Positions 1 to 9,082 of a stretch of 64,000 bases of DNA are shown here, piece after piece (position 1 is the stretch's first letter; every line of letters starts with the position of its first letter). Both the position numbers and the translations under genes were made by a program. This stretch comes from Streptococcaceae bacterium AF54-32pH5A (GTDB lineage Bacteria > Bacillota > Bacilli > Lactobacillales > Streptococcaceae), in NCBI GenBank assembly GCA_027682205.1, contig JAQDAD010000001.1, forward strand, positions 868,001 through 932,000, given 5' to 3'. Under the pieces are notes generated by a model. It worked only from the letters and a program-made list of their open reading frames with translations, searched no databases and had not been told where the DNA came from.

Positions 1-362
1 ATCTCATCAATTGTTTGGATTCTTAACACACCACTATTTAACGAAGCTTTATCATCAAGCCCTGAAATAATAGCTACTTTACCTACCGTACCATCTTTCG
101 TAATTAGTAAGTCACCATTTTCAACTTGAATCTGTGAAGCTTCTGACCAACGTTTTTCATCAATATGTACAGCTGTTTCAAAATTAATTGTTCCATTATG
201 AAAGTCAGTTCCAGTAATTAAATATGGACCTTCTTCTTTATATTCAGCAGATGTTAATCCTTGCCAACCAATTCTACCATTCAGCTGTGTTGTGAATTTT
301 ATTTTAGAAATATCCCACCCTTCAGGCACCTGTCCAATCCAGTCGATTCCTGAATCTTTCAT
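1..362 (-). repeat. HsdS target-recognition domain repeat, copy 2 (C-terminal TRD, cut by edge)
   Basis: This is the second copy of the TRD repeat. It begins with MKDSGIDWIGQVPEGW at 362 and runs off the window. The visible protein differs from copy 1 at only a handful of residues. Confidence 0.9.
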
Positions 363-1019
363 TGGGACTGTTTTATCCAATCCTTTTGTGACGGTCTCAT
401 AAATCAAGCTAGCACGGTAGTCTTTGAGTTTTTGAATTTGCTCCTCCAGTAGATTTTTTGCCTTATCCAACTGGGCAGTTTTCTTGTCTAGAAAATCAGC
501 GATTTTTTGTTGTTCATTTTTTTGGGGAAAAGTAAAAGTGAATTCGTCAAATACATTTTGATATAAATGTAAAATAGTACTAGCTCCTGAATTTGTATAG
601 TTAAACCACATCCAAAATTCATCTGATAGTAAAACATAATATAAAAATTTCCTATCAATCTCATCAACAGTTTCGATCCTTAATACACCACTATTTAACG
701 AAGCCTTATCATCAAGCCCTGAAATAATAGCTACTTTGCCAACCGTACCATCTTTCGTAATTAGTAAATCACCATTTTCAACCTGAATCTGTGAAGCTTC
801 TGACCAACGTTTTTCATCAATATGTACAGCTGTTTCAAAATTAATTGTTCCATTATGAAAGTCAGTTCCAGTAATTAAATATGGACCTTCTTCTTTATAT
901 TCAGCAGATGTTAATCCTTGCCAACCAATTCTACCATTCAGCTGTGTTGTGAATTTTATTTTAGAAATTCCCCACTCTTGAGGTATCTGTCCGATCCAGT
1001 CGATACCACTCTCTTTCAT
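1..1019 (-). CDS. hsdS: Type I restriction-modification specificity subunit HsdS (partial, C-terminal end outside window)
   Basis: This is the DNA-recognition subunit of a type I restriction-modification enzyme. The frame is open from an ATG at 1019 through the left edge, so the stop lies outside. The start MKESGIDWIGQIPQEW and the central segment around 362-510 (LLEEQIQKLKDYRASLIYE, then VTKGLDK) are typical of HsdS, whose two target-recognition domains (TRDs) are separated by conserved helices. The two TRDs here are almost the same sequence: residues from 1 and from 220 onward repeat in frame with an offset of exactly 657 bp (219 codons). Most HsdS proteins carry two different TRDs. One base separates its ATG from the hsdM stop. 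The hsdR gene is not in the window. Confidence 0.9.
   Translation of the reverse strand, partial: MKESGIDWIGQIPQEWGISKIKFTTQLNGRIGWQGLTSAEYKEEGPYLITGTDFHNGTINFETAVHIDEKRWSEASQIQVENGDLLITKDGTVGKVAIISGLDDKASLNSGVLRIETVDEIDRKFLYYVLLSDEFWMWFNYTNSGASTILHLYQNVFDEFTFTFPQKNEQQKIADFLDKKTAQLDKAKNLLEEQIQKLKDYRASLIYETVTKGLDKTVPMKDSGIDWIGQVPEGWDISKIKFTTQLNGRIGWQGLTSAEYKEEGPYLITGTDFHNGTINFETAVHIDEKRWSEASQIQVENGDLLITKDGTVGKVAIISGLDDKASLNSGVLRIQTIDE
658..1019 (-). repeat. HsdS target-recognition domain repeat, copy 1 (N-terminal TRD)
   Basis: This copy aligns base for base with positions 1-362 at a 657-bp offset. Long stretches, for example 841-958 against 184-301, show no difference I can find. The few changes lie near the ends and around 724-786. 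It is a direct, in-frame repeat, so recombination between the copies would delete one TRD plus the central helix. Confidence 0.9.
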
Positions 1020-1020
1020 C

Positions 1021-3129
1021 CTAGTCATGTTTGAGTTCCTCCAAGAGCGTCTGTAGTTCTGCTTCCAAGTCATAGAACTCTTCCAAAAGCTTCTCTGCAC
1101 TTTCTGGTGCTTGGTATTGATAGAAATAACGGGTAAAAGGAATCTCGGCTCCATAACCTTTTTCCTCATCAAACCAGTAGTGGGCGTCAGGTACATGCGG
1201 ATAGACCTCACGCGCAAAGTAGTCTTCCACATCCTCTGTCAGCTTAACGAGTTCACTATCCTTGGTTGTCTTATCGTAGACAATCCCATCAGCAATCTCA
1301 TTGGGCTTGTCTTTCTTATTAGTTCGGATAACTTCTGCTGTCTTGTCCATTTCACTCATAGCAAGAGCTAAAGCATTGATATTAGCTGGCGTGACCTTGA
1401 TATCCCCCAGCAAATCCTTGATGACTTGGACAAAGACTTCAAAATTAGGATAACTTTCATCCGTGATTCCTTCACCAAGAGCTTCTAAGATAGCTTCTTG
1501 CTTAGCCTTCCCAGCTTCGAAGTCTTGTAATCTTTTCTCATCTTTGGCTGAGCGTGGTTCCATCTCCAGCAATTCTTGATACTGGTATTCGTCAAATAAT
1601 TTAGCTAGGAAAGGAACACTTTTTGCCTTCTCAATAGTTTCCTTGGTAATGAAGCCACGACGTTGCAGAGGTTGCATGACAGTGTATTCTCGGTAGAGAA
1701 ACTCATTTTTATCAAAAATCTTCACATGGTCATTTTCTGTAAAGTCATCATACCATTGGAGGATCTGGCGGATATTATCTTGAGACAATTCGCGACGTTT
1801 TTGGCCAAGTGATTTGCGCAGAGGGACAAACTCCTCTGTCGCATCGATGAACTGGACCTTGTTTTGACGCTCAGGAGATTTGTTTTTATTATAAATCCAG
1901 ATATAAATCCCAATCCCTGTATTGTAGAAAAACTGTCCCGGAAGGGCAATAATAGCTTCGAGCAAATCATTCTCAAGAATGTAACGACGGATTTGACTTT
2001 CTCCAGATGAAGTACCACCAGAAAAGAGAGGAGAACCATTTGAAATAATAGCAGCTCGCCCATTTTCTTCTAATTTCGCTAACGCGTGAAGATGGAAAAG
2101 CAGTTGAGCATCGCCAGTACCTGGAGTCGCTACAAAACGTCCTTGTTGACCTTTTGTAGCCATAAAAAGTTTATGGTCTCTCTTGACAGCGTCTTCTACT
2201 CCATCGTCCGCATCCTTACCACCCCAAGATTGCCCAAAGGGAGGATTGGCAATGACAAAGCTCATCTTCGTATCCGGGAATGGATCTGGATCTTTTAAGG
2301 TATCTGTCTTCACAAAATAATCCGAGTCTTCCTGACGAATCAACATATCCGCTTGACCAATCCCGAAAGTCTCAGGTAAAACTTCCTGACCAAAAAGACG
2401 GACAGTGGCTCCTGTATCGAGCTTACGGATGTAACTTTTAGCCGTAGCCAGCATACCACCTGTCCCAGCAGCCATATCTAAGATTTTCAACTCTTTTTTA
2501 TCAACAAATAATTCTTCATCGGCTTCGATCAAGAGCAGATTGACCATTAGAGCAATAACTTCACGAGGCGTATAGTGGGAACCTGCTTCCTCATTTTCAG
2601 AAAAGCGACGGATAATATCCTCGAACATATAGCCCATCACCATAGAGTCCACAGAACTTGGCGATAAATCAATCTGAGAAAATTTCTTAATCACTGTAAA
2701 AAGACGTCCAGACTGTGCAAGTGTGTGGACCTGTTCTTTAAACTTTAGGTTTTCAATAATATCCTTCACACGACAAGAGTAACCATCTAGATAGGCAATA
2801 AAATTTTCCTCAATCGCATTGGGATCATTTTGGAGGTTTTCAAGCGTAAAAGGACTGGTATTATAGTATTTGTAGCCAGATTTATTCTCAAGAACCTTTT
2901 CAGGTGTATTGGGATTTAACTTATAAAGTGCAACTACTTCATCTTTCGTTGGCAATAAAGCAGCTTCTAAGCGAGTCAAGACAAACATCGGAATGATGAC
3001 ATCTCGATACTTATCTGCACGGTAAGCCCCACGCAAGGTATTCGCAATCGACCAAACTGCATTGACTACATTTGAAATCTGAACATCATTCGACTGGAAT
3101 ATTGGTAGTTTTTCTTTAAAATTAGACAT
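1021..3129 (-). CDS. hsdM: Type I restriction-modification DNA methyltransferase subunit HsdM
   Basis: This is an adenine-N6 DNA methyltransferase subunit of a type I system, working as M2S with the adjacent HsdS. The N-terminal helical HsdM domain (about residues 15-170) is followed by the catalytic domain with SAM motif I DMAAGTGG near residue 218 and the amino-methyltransferase motif NPPFG near residue 297. At 702 residues it is longer than the common 490-540-residue HsdM. The extra C-terminal part, ending in acidic helices (LEEFYDLEAELQTLLEEL), resembles the long HsdM class. It is transcribed first, then hsdS with a 1-bp gap. Start codon at 3129 with a G-rich ribosome site just upstream (AGGGGAAGCAA-ATG). 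Confidence 0.95.
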   Translation of the reverse strand: MSNFKEKLPIFQSNDVQISNVVNAVWSIANTLRGAYRADKYRDVIIPMFVLTRLEAALLPTKDEVVALYKLNPNTPEKVLENKSGYKYYNTSPFTLENLQNDPNAIEENFIAYLDGYSCRVKDIIENLKFKEQVHTLAQSGRLFTVIKKFSQIDLSPSSVDSMVMGYMFEDIIRRFSENEEAGSHYTPREVIALMVNLLLIEADEELFVDKKELKILDMAAGTGGMLATAKSYIRKLDTGATVRLFGQEVLPETFGIGQADMLIRQEDSDYFVKTDTLKDPDPFPDTKMSFVIANPPFGQSWGGKDADDGVEDAVKRDHKLFMATKGQQGRFVATPGTGDAQLLFHLHALAKLEENGRAAIISNGSPLFSGGTSSGESQIRRYILENDLLEAIIALPGQFFYNTGIGIYIWIYNKNKSPERQNKVQFIDATEEFVPLRKSLGQKRRELSQDNIRQILQWYDDFTENDHVKIFDKNEFLYREYTVMQPLQRRGFITKETIEKAKSVPFLAKLFDEYQYQELLEMEPRSAKDEKRLQDFEAGKAKQEAILEALGEGITDESYPNFEVFVQVIKDLLGDIKVTPANINALALAMSEMDKTAEVIRTNKKDKPNEIADGIVYDKTTKDSELVKLTEDVEDYFAREVYPHVPDAHYWFDEEKGYGAEIPFTRYFYQYQAPESAEKLLEEFYDLEAELQTLLEELKHD

Positions 3130-3165
3130 TTGCTTCCCCTGTTTATATTATTAACAATTCTCTTC

Positions 3166-3176
3166 ATTATACCACA
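3166..3176 (-). promoter_or_regulatory. Extended -10 promoter for hsdMS
   Basis: The minus strand reads TGTGGTATAAT about 37 bp before the hsdM ATG. It matches the streptococcal extended -10 (TNTGNTATAAT). No convincing -35 is visible, as is usual for this class. Confidence 0.6.
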
Positions 3177-3315
3177 AAATAAGAGTTATAAAGCGGATTC
3201 AAGGACAAAGATTATAATCGCTATACTAAATTTCTTTGCCGACTTTTTGTCTTAGGAAATCTGTCATTCTCCAAAAAACTTTATCTTCAATTTAATAACT
3301 AAATTTTCTAAAATA

Positions 3316-3343
3316 AAAAAGCCTACCTTTCAGTAGACTTAGT
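3316..3343 (-). terminator. Rho-independent terminator after yoeB (repeat copy 1)
   Basis: On the minus strand AGTCTAC-TGAAAG-GTAGGCT forms a 7-bp stem (one G-U pair) followed by TTTTT. It begins on the yoeB stop codon. The same 28 bases recur at 3960-3987. Confidence 0.85.
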
Positions 3344-3593
3344 AGTGATCTTTGAAGGACAAGAAAGCTACGCTATCCCCATCCATCATATAGATCAAGC
3401 GATTTTCTGCATCAATACGACGTGACCAGGCCCCTTGGTAATCGTATTTGAGTGGTTCTGGTTTACCTATTCCTGAAAAAGGATCTCGTTGAATATCCTT
3501 GATCAGCATGTTGATTCTTTTTAACGTTTTCTTGTCCTGAGTTTGCCAGTAGCAATAATCTGCCCAGGCATCTTCTGTAAACTTGAGCAGCAT
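3339..3593 (-). CDS. yoeB: YoeB family mRNA interferase toxin
   Basis: This is the toxin of a type II toxin-antitoxin module: a RelE-fold, ribosome-dependent endoribonuclease. At 84 residues it has the normal family length. The catalytic residues line up with E. coli YoeB at the same numbers: Glu46 (PEPLKY), Arg65 (NRLIY) and His83 (KDHY at the C-terminus), so it looks intact. It lies 3 bp downstream of the antitoxin gene, in one operon. In this family the antitoxin-toxin complex represses its own promoter. Confidence 0.95.
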   Translation of the reverse strand: MLLKFTEDAWADYCYWQTQDKKTLKRINMLIKDIQRDPFSGIGKPEPLKYDYQGAWSRRIDAENRLIYMMDGDSVAFLSFKDHY

Positions 3594-3596
3594 TTC

Positions 3597-3851
3597 TCAC
3601 TCCTCAATCACATGGACCTGAGTGCTTCCAGCTCGGACTTGAGCCATTCCTCGCAAAACCTTATCAGAAAGTTCCTTATTTTGAGCGATTCTCAGGGTTT
3701 CCTGTATACTGTCCCATTCGCTCTTTGAAAGAACTACAATGTCCTCATCTGGATTTTTATTGACCACCGTCAAAGGCTCAAATTCATCGTTTACCTTTTT
3801 CATGTAGTCTTTTAAATGATTTCGGAATGTTGAGTAAAGAACTGCTTCCAT
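3597..3851 (-). CDS. yefM: YefM family antitoxin
   Basis: This is the antitoxin partner of YoeB, a Phd/YefM-fold DNA-binding protein that neutralises the toxin and autoregulates the operon. I place the start at 3851 (MEAVLYSTFRNHLKDY, 84 residues) because GAGGT sits 7 bp upstream and this is the family's N-terminus. An open frame continues to 3890 but lacks a ribosome site. The N-terminal half is the YefM DNA-binding/dimer domain; the C-terminal part (residues about 55-84) should be the toxin-wrapping tail. The pair sits between the tmcAL terminator and hsdM. Confidence 0.93.
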   Translation of the reverse strand: MEAVLYSTFRNHLKDYMKKVNDEFEPLTVVNKNPDEDIVVLSKSEWDSIQETLRIAQNKELSDKVLRGMAQVRAGSTQVHVIEE

Positions 3852-3959
3852 AACCATACCTCGTTTTACCTCTTTTCCACTATTATACACGAAAAGAAAG
3901 AAATTGTCAGGAACTTGTACAAGATTATTCTTTTCTATCTATTTATTCGGAAAAATTTC

Positions 3960-3987
3960 AAAAAGCCTACCTTTCAGTAGACTTAGT
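3960..3987 (-). terminator. Rho-independent terminator after tmcAL (repeat copy 2)
   Basis: These are the same 28 bases as 3316-3343, again starting on a TAA stop codon. The two copies bracket the yefM-yoeB cassette as direct repeats. Confidence 0.85.
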
Positions 3988-5080
3988 TTGATTCTATTCT
4001 AATGGGTACTCTGCCGAAATTCTGCTCTGCTATACTTGGATTCCCTAGTTGGTAAATCTGATCTGCCTTTTGGGTCATGGCATCCCAAGGTTCTTTACCA
4101 ATTCGGCTAAGTAGATGGACCTGCTCTTTCAGAGACTTGAGATGCTGTCTACCTTTTTCGGTAAAACCGAGGACATGAATCCCCTTTGGCAAGTCACTTT
4201 CTCTGGCCTGCACCAAAATATAGGTCAAGAGGCGTCTGACACGCGCCTTGGTGTAGCGTTTTGTCGCAGCCGCATCAACCAATTCATCAACAGACTGGGC
4301 TGTCTTGATCGCTTCCTTGATCCGCACTGCCATTTCTTGATTGACCTGATAGATAGTTGTTAAGTCTGGATTTGACAAGATTTGATAGCGGAGTAAGGGA
4401 AAATAGTCATCCCAGCTCACCTTACTGGCCTGCTCAAAGAGAATAACAGAAGGCATAAAGCGTTCTAAGAAATCTTTGTCCCTCTGGTGCTGACGGAGGG
4501 CTGTCGCCGAGGCAAAGTCCACATTCTTGTCCACAGAATGGTAACCCGCTCCCTGACGCTGAATCGGCTGGAGTTTGATGTTGCGTCCTGCAACCGCCTT
4601 GGCATAGGCTAGAGCAAGGACATGATTGGGCGTATTGCCAGAAAAATCAAGACCAGCAAATTCCTTCCACATGGCTTGGGTTTTCTGGGGATAGGAGAGA
4701 GAGTCAGGCAGATTTTCCACAAAATTCTCCATCTCACTACCTTGATTTGTGTATAAGTCAGCGATTTTCTGGTAATCCAGAACTCCTTCTGTCCCAAAAG
4801 CGAGGCTATCAATGCCCAACCGAGCCAAGATATCCACAGCTCCTTGGCCAAAGAAATCTGCTGCCTGAACACTGACTAAAAAGGGCAATTCCACTACCAA
4901 GTCTGCGCCATTTTCCAGTGCCATCTGGGCCCGTGTCCACTTATCAACGATAGCGGGCTCGCCTCTCTGCATGAAATTCCCAGACATGGCAACGATTTTC
5001 AGCCCCTCCACCTGATCCAGCAGGTATTTATGGCCATTATGAAAAGGATTGAACTCCGCGATAATACCTGTGATGGTCAT
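3983..5080 (-). CDS. tmcAL: tRNA(Met) cytidine acetate ligase TmcAL (YlbM family)
   Basis: The enzyme activates acetate with ATP and acetylates the wobble cytidine (ac4C34) of elongator tRNA-Met. The N-terminus shows the nucleotidyltransferase-like HxGH signature (FNPFHNGH, residues 10-17). The further blocks [10 protein letters not shown] and WTRAQMAL are characteristic of the YlbM/TmcAL family, and the C-terminal half (from about 200) is the helical family domain. At 365 residues it is slightly shorter than the Bacillus protein. The start has AGGAG 7 bp upstream. It is the last gene of the yqeG-tmcAL run and ends in a terminator. Confidence 0.93.
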   Translation of the reverse strand: MTITGIIAEFNPFHNGHKYLLDQVEGLKIVAMSGNFMQRGEPAIVDKWTRAQMALENGADLVVELPFLVSVQAADFFGQGAVDILARLGIDSLAFGTEGVLDYQKIADLYTNQGSEMENFVENLPDSLSYPQKTQAMWKEFAGLDFSGNTPNHVLALAYAKAVAGRNIKLQPIQRQGAGYHSVDKNVDFASATALRQHQRDKDFLERFMPSVILFEQASKVSWDDYFPLLRYQILSNPDLTTIYQVNQEMAVRIKEAIKTAQSVDELVDAAATKRYTKARVRRLLTYILVQARESDLPKGIHVLGFTEKGRQHLKSLKEQVHLLSRIGKEPWDAMTQKADQIYQLGNPSIAEQNFGRVPIRIESN

Positions 5081-5102
5081 GATGCTCTCCTATTACTAGA
5101 CA

Positions 5103-6041
5103 TTATTTTTCATTATATTTATTAGCTTCAACTATTTTAAAATCTTTATCTAATCGAGAAATTGTATTAAACAATTCCATAACATTAGTAACATATTGAT
5201 CTGAACAATTTATCTCTTTAATAATAAACCTCAATGTTTTTTCATCCTTCTCTTTTGAACGTAAAGCCAAATCTTGAAGTTGTTTCACAAGAATATTAAC
5301 GCTATCAATATCATCAATAGAATCATTTTGAGCAATATTTCTTGTTTTTGTTCTCAAAATATTTTCTATAATTCTGATAAATTTAGGCCGTTCAAAATCC
5401 TCTAGTACCAAAATGGCAAGCGACAAATAAAGTAACTCTAAATTTCCTTTCAAAGAATATATTACTTTGTATTTTCGTAGATACTTCTGAATCCTCTCTC
5501 TAATAAAACGCGTACGTTTCAAAGTGTAATTTTCACTTTCATATATCACCTGAACAATCGAAATTAGAGATAACCCTATAGCTAAATAGAATTGAAATGC
5601 CGTATTACTTGAATCAGGTGAAATATCATTTACATTTCCTGTAAAGGCTATTCGAGCAATGTACCAATTTAAAACAATTGAAGCTATCGCTATTATTAAA
5701 ATAAATAAGTGATTCACTAATTTTCGACGGCCTAATATCAAAATTATCAGATATATAACTACCCAAAAAACTAAACTTATCGTCCATAAATAGTTATATG
5801 AAACATGACATGTTTTAAAAACAGAATTCAAAAACAAAGAACAAACATAGCCTAGGATAGAAAAAAATGGCGAAATAAATATCCAAAAGATTATGCTGTT
5901 TGTACTTATTTTATCTCCACTAGAAGAAGAAAAGAATCTCGTACTAAATCCTTGATACTCTTTCAAATTCATTGAAAGAAAGTTCTTAAGCATAATATAC
6001 TCTACTATGACCACAACCACAATCAAAAAGAATTCTAACAT
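5103..6041 (-). CDS. Unrecognised multi-pass membrane protein, AT-rich insertion in the tmcAL operon
   Basis: I do not recognise this 312-residue protein. It has about five hydrophobic segments: residues 1-19, 48-72, 83-105, 112-133 and about 150-165. A C-terminal half (from about 175) follows that is mostly hydrophilic, charged and probably cytoplasmic. It has a good ribosome site (GAGG 5 bp before ATG). Its base composition is visibly more AT-rich than its neighbours, and it separates the methyltransferase (38 bp away) from tmcAL (22 bp away), genes usually adjacent in streptococci. It was probably acquired horizontally. No catalytic motif is evident, so I assign no function. Confidence 0.75.
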   Translation of the reverse strand: MLEFFLIVVVVIVEYIMLKNFLSMNLKEYQGFSTRFFSSSSGDKISTNSIIFWIFISPFFSILGYVCSLFLNSVFKTCHVSYNYLWTISLVFWVVIYLIILILGRRKLVNHLFILIIAIASIVLNWYIARIAFTGNVNDISPDSSNTAFQFYLAIGLSLISIVQVIYESENYTLKRTRFIRERIQKYLRKYKVIYSLKGNLELLYLSLAILVLEDFERPKFIRIIENILRTKTRNIAQNDSIDDIDSVNILVKQLQDLALRSKEKDEKTLRFIIKEINCSDQYVTNVMELFNTISRLDKDFKIVEANKYNEK

Positions 6042-6079
6042 TATTACCTCAATCTATTTTGCCAAATCATTCAGGCATC

Positions 6080-6820
6080 CTACTTCTGGGCTACAAAAAA
6101 CCAACGGGTGCTGGTTTCTGTTGGCTCCTTGTCCTCAAAGTCCGCATAGAGTTTGAAGGACTTGAAACCGGCCTGTTCCAGCAAAATATCATAGGTCAAG
6201 ACTTCATAAGTTCGTTCCTCATGCACTTCATCATGACGACTAAAGGAACCGTCTGCTTCCTTGATAAAGAAAGACAGTTCATGCACGATAGAGTGAGGTG
6301 CAGCGTCCTCGTAGGTATCCCAGAGCATGGCAAAATCTTCTGCATTTTCATGGTAGGAATAGCCTGGAAAAACTTCATCTGTCTGGTAGGTCGAATGTAC
6401 ATCAAAGATAAAGACACCATCTTCGTTGAGGGCATTATATACTTCCTTAAAGACGTCCCCTACTTCCACCTCATCCTGCATATAGCAGATAGAATCCGAA
6501 TAGCAGGTCACGAAGTCGTATTTACCTGCCTTGGACAAATCTAGCATATTGCCTTCAATAAAATCAATCTTTTGCTTGGCTGAAGCAGCTCTCCTCTCCG
6601 CAATCTTCAGCATATCCGCGCTCAAGTCCAGTCCAGTCACTTCAAAACCAGCCTGAGAAAAGCGAACGGACTGGATGCCTGTCCCACAAGCCAATTCCAA
6701 GAGTTTCTTTCTCTCCTTGGTCTTAGGCAAATGACGCAGCGAAAAATCCGTCCATTTATCGTATAAACTATCGTCCATCACAGCATCGTAAACAGCCGCA
6801 AAGGTTTCATATGTCGCCAT
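6080..6820 (-). CDS. Class I SAM-dependent methyltransferase (YqeM-like)
   Basis: This is a small-molecule or RNA methyltransferase of unknown substrate, carried with the yqe genes in many Firmicutes. SAM motif I is LELACGTGIQ (about residue 55), followed by LDLSADML and the post-motif FVTCYSDSICY. I place the start at 6820 (MATYETFAAVYDAV, 246 residues) because this is the N-terminus usual in streptococcal relatives. A GTG at 6856 in the same frame has a better ribosome site (GGTGAGG) and would add 12 residues, so the start is uncertain. It lies downstream of rsfS and was probably once adjacent to tmcAL. Confidence 0.88.
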   Translation of the reverse strand: MATYETFAAVYDAVMDDSLYDKWTDFSLRHLPKTKERKKLLELACGTGIQSVRFSQAGFEVTGLDLSADMLKIAERRAASAKQKIDFIEGNMLDLSKAGKYDFVTCYSDSICYMQDEVEVGDVFKEVYNALNEDGVFIFDVHSTYQTDEVFPGYSYHENAEDFAMLWDTYEDAAPHSIVHELSFFIKEADGSFSRHDEVHEERTYEVLTYDILLEQAGFKSFKLYADFEDKEPTETSTRWFFVAQK

Positions 6821-6929
6821 AAAACATGATACTAAGAGCTCCATGGTAAACACCACTAGCCCTCACCTTTCCATCAATTTCTTTTAAAATAAGCAAAGAA
6901 ACCCAGTTGACTGCAACTGAGTTCATCTT

Positions 6930-7283
<354 letters not shown>

Positions 7284-7877
7284 TTAGTCCTCTTTCAAAT
7301 AGTGCACATAGGCGTTATAGGTTTCAAGGGTTTGGGGATAGATGCGGAATCCCTGATGAGCCAAATGCTCCACAGTACGAGCTGTTTCGTAGGCCACTGC
7401 CTTATTGAGCGATAAACTTGCAATCTCACGCGCCACATCCACTCCCGGAAATGCTCGGTTATGCTCGATATAATCTGCGACGTAGATGACCTTATCAAGA
7501 TCGGTCATCTGACCAGCACCGACTGTATGGATTTCAATGGCCCGCAGGATTTCAGGATCTTGCAAATTCAAATCTTCCTGAATCTTGTAGATGCCAACCA
7601 TGCCATGCCAAACATTATTGCCCCAGTTTTTGAGGTCAGAATCCAGCTGATAACGGTCAATCAAGTCTAGAAATTCCTGGTCTGACAGTTTTTTAGCATA
7701 ATCATGAAGGAGGCCTGCTAGTCCTGCTTTCTCGGCATCGACTCCAAATCTCTCCGCCAGTTCTATGGCTGCATGCTCCACACCCAAGCAATGGGTTAAG
7801 CGTTTTTCAGGTAGAAGCTCTGCCATTTTTTCCAACAAAGCCTCACGGGAGCAGTTGATATAGTCTTGATAGGCCAT
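7284..7877 (-). CDS. yqeK: HD-domain Ap4A hydrolase YqeK
   Basis: This symmetrical bis(5'-nucleosyl)-tetraphosphatase of the HD superfamily splits Ap4A into two ADP. The metal-binding residues are visible: His in [10 protein letters not shown] (about 27-36), the HD pair in [10 protein letters not shown] (about 56-65), HGMV and the later [15 protein letters not shown] block with [10 protein letters not shown]. The 197-residue length is normal. Its ATG overlaps the nadD stop codon (ATGA), indicating translational coupling in the nadD-yqeK-rsfS operon. Confidence 0.93.
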   Translation of the reverse strand: MAYQDYINCSREALLEKMAELLPEKRLTHCLGVEHAAIELAERFGVDAEKAGLAGLLHDYAKKLSDQEFLDLIDRYQLDSDLKNWGNNVWHGMVGIYKIQEDLNLQDPEILRAIEIHTVGAGQMTDLDKVIYVADYIEHNRAFPGVDVAREIASLSLNKAVAYETARTVEHLAHQGFRIYPQTLETYNAYVHYLKED

Positions 7878-8506
7878 CAGTAGAGTCCCTCCTTCTCGAT
7901 GTAGTCTAGCACTGGCTGAGGTAGGAGAAAGTTGGGCTTCCGACCTTGAGCAAGGAAGTCACGCACCATGCTGGATGAGATATCCATGAGGGGCACATCC
8001 ACCCAGATAACAGGATAGGAAGTTCCTGCCTTGTAGCGTGGGCGTTGAACTCCCACAAACTGAACCATGTCGACCAGCTCATCAATTCGGTACCACTTAG
8101 GCAGATAATCCACCATATCAGCTCCGATAATGAAGTAATAATCCGTATCTGGATGTTGCTCTGTCAAAATCTTCATGGTGTCATAAGTGTAAGAAATGCC
8201 CTTGCGCTCTAGCTCAATGGTTTCAATGTCCAGACCTTCAATCCCCTCAATCGCCAATTCAAGCATCTTGAGACGATGGTGCTCGGGGATGGTTTCCTTT
8301 TTATCTACATGAGGTGGTTGGTATTCGGGCATGAGCAGAACTTGATCCAGTCCCAACTGTTGTCGCACTTGGTCCGCCACAACAAGATGGGCATTGTGAA
8401 CGGGGTTAAAATTCCCCCCTAAAATCCCGACTTGCTTGCGTTTTTTCTCCTTGATTTCTGGCTCCAACTCTACCTTGGTAAAGGGAGTCAATAATTCGAT
8501 TGCCAT
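7877..8506 (-). CDS. nadD: Nicotinate-nucleotide adenylyltransferase NadD
   Basis: NadD adenylates nicotinate mononucleotide to form deamido-NAD, a late step of NAD synthesis. The nucleotidyltransferase signature [15 protein letters not shown] (about 28-42, with the HxxH-type pair) and the second motif [11 protein letters not shown] (about 174-184) are both present. About 25 residues precede the core domain, a streptococcal feature. It is followed by yqeK with a stop/start overlap. Confidence 0.95.
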   Translation of the reverse strand: MAIELLTPFTKVELEPEIKEKKRKQVGILGGNFNPVHNAHLVVADQVRQQLGLDQVLLMPEYQPPHVDKKETIPEHHRLKMLELAIEGIEGLDIETIELERKGISYTYDTMKILTEQHPDTDYYFIIGADMVDYLPKWYRIDELVDMVQFVGVQRPRYKAGTSYPVIWVDVPLMDISSSMVRDFLAQGRKPNFLLPQPVLDYIEKEGLY

Positions 8507-8557
8507 AGGCTCGTCTTCCTTTAATTCTCTGTAAAAACAGTTGTTTGGAGTAAGGTT

Positions 8558-8869
8558 TTAGATTTCTTTGACTTTCTTGGAAATCTTGCGATTTTCTTTC
8601 TTGCTGGATTGTTTAAATAAGATCAAGATGCGTCCGATTTTTTGGACGGTATCCACACCAATTTCTTCTTCCAAAATTTCAGCTACTTCGTGGATGTTTT
8701 CATCTGTGTTTTGTAAGAGAGTAACCTTGATCAATTCACGCGCGTCAAGAGCTTGACGGACGCTGGTCTTGATTTGGTCGTTGAGCCCATTTTTTCCAAT
8801 TTGGATGATGGGTTTGAGGGTGTGTGCCTGACTGTTGAGGAAGGCACGTTGTTTCGATGTTAATGACAT
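8558..8869 (-). CDS. yhbY: YhbY family RNA-binding protein (CRM domain)
   Basis: This single CRM-domain protein associates with pre-50S ribosomal particles. The 103-residue protein starts LTSKQRAFLNSQAHTLKPI, contains the GKNGL loop (IQIGKNGLNDQI, about 22-33, the family's GxxG) and ends in a basic tail (KKENRKISKKVKEI). It lies between yqeH and nadD as in other Firmicutes. Confidence 0.93.
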   Translation of the reverse strand: MSLTSKQRAFLNSQAHTLKPIIQIGKNGLNDQIKTSVRQALDARELIKVTLLQNTDENIHEVAEILEEEIGVDTVQKIGRILILFKQSSKKENRKISKKVKEI

Positions 8870-9082
8870 AATTTTCTTCCTTGTTTTTTGATAGTTATTT
8901 TAGGTGGTGAGGGACGGTCGGAACTAATTTTCCAAAGATCTCATCTTTGAAAAATGGATTTCCTGACCTCACAATTGAGCCTTAGTCTCAATTGTGCCCT
9001 TTGCAAATCTAACGATTGGCAATCACACCACGGCAATAACTATCTTTTTATGAGCTCACTTTGTTCGCTCAGTGATTTAATT
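8870..9082. other. Gene-free spacer with three inverted repeats
   Basis: No gene is supported in these 213 bp. Hairpins are visible: CAAAGAT-ctc-ATCTTTG at about 8934-8950, a perfect 10-bp stem CACAATTGAG/CTCAATTGTG at 8970-8996, and GAGC...GCTC near 9052-9070. None is followed by a run of T on the minus strand, so they are not obvious terminators. Confidence 0.6.

Noticed and set aside
3130..3338. Possible gene between hsdM and yoeB
   Set aside because: The stretch holds only the hsdM promoter and the yoeB terminator; stops occur in all frames.
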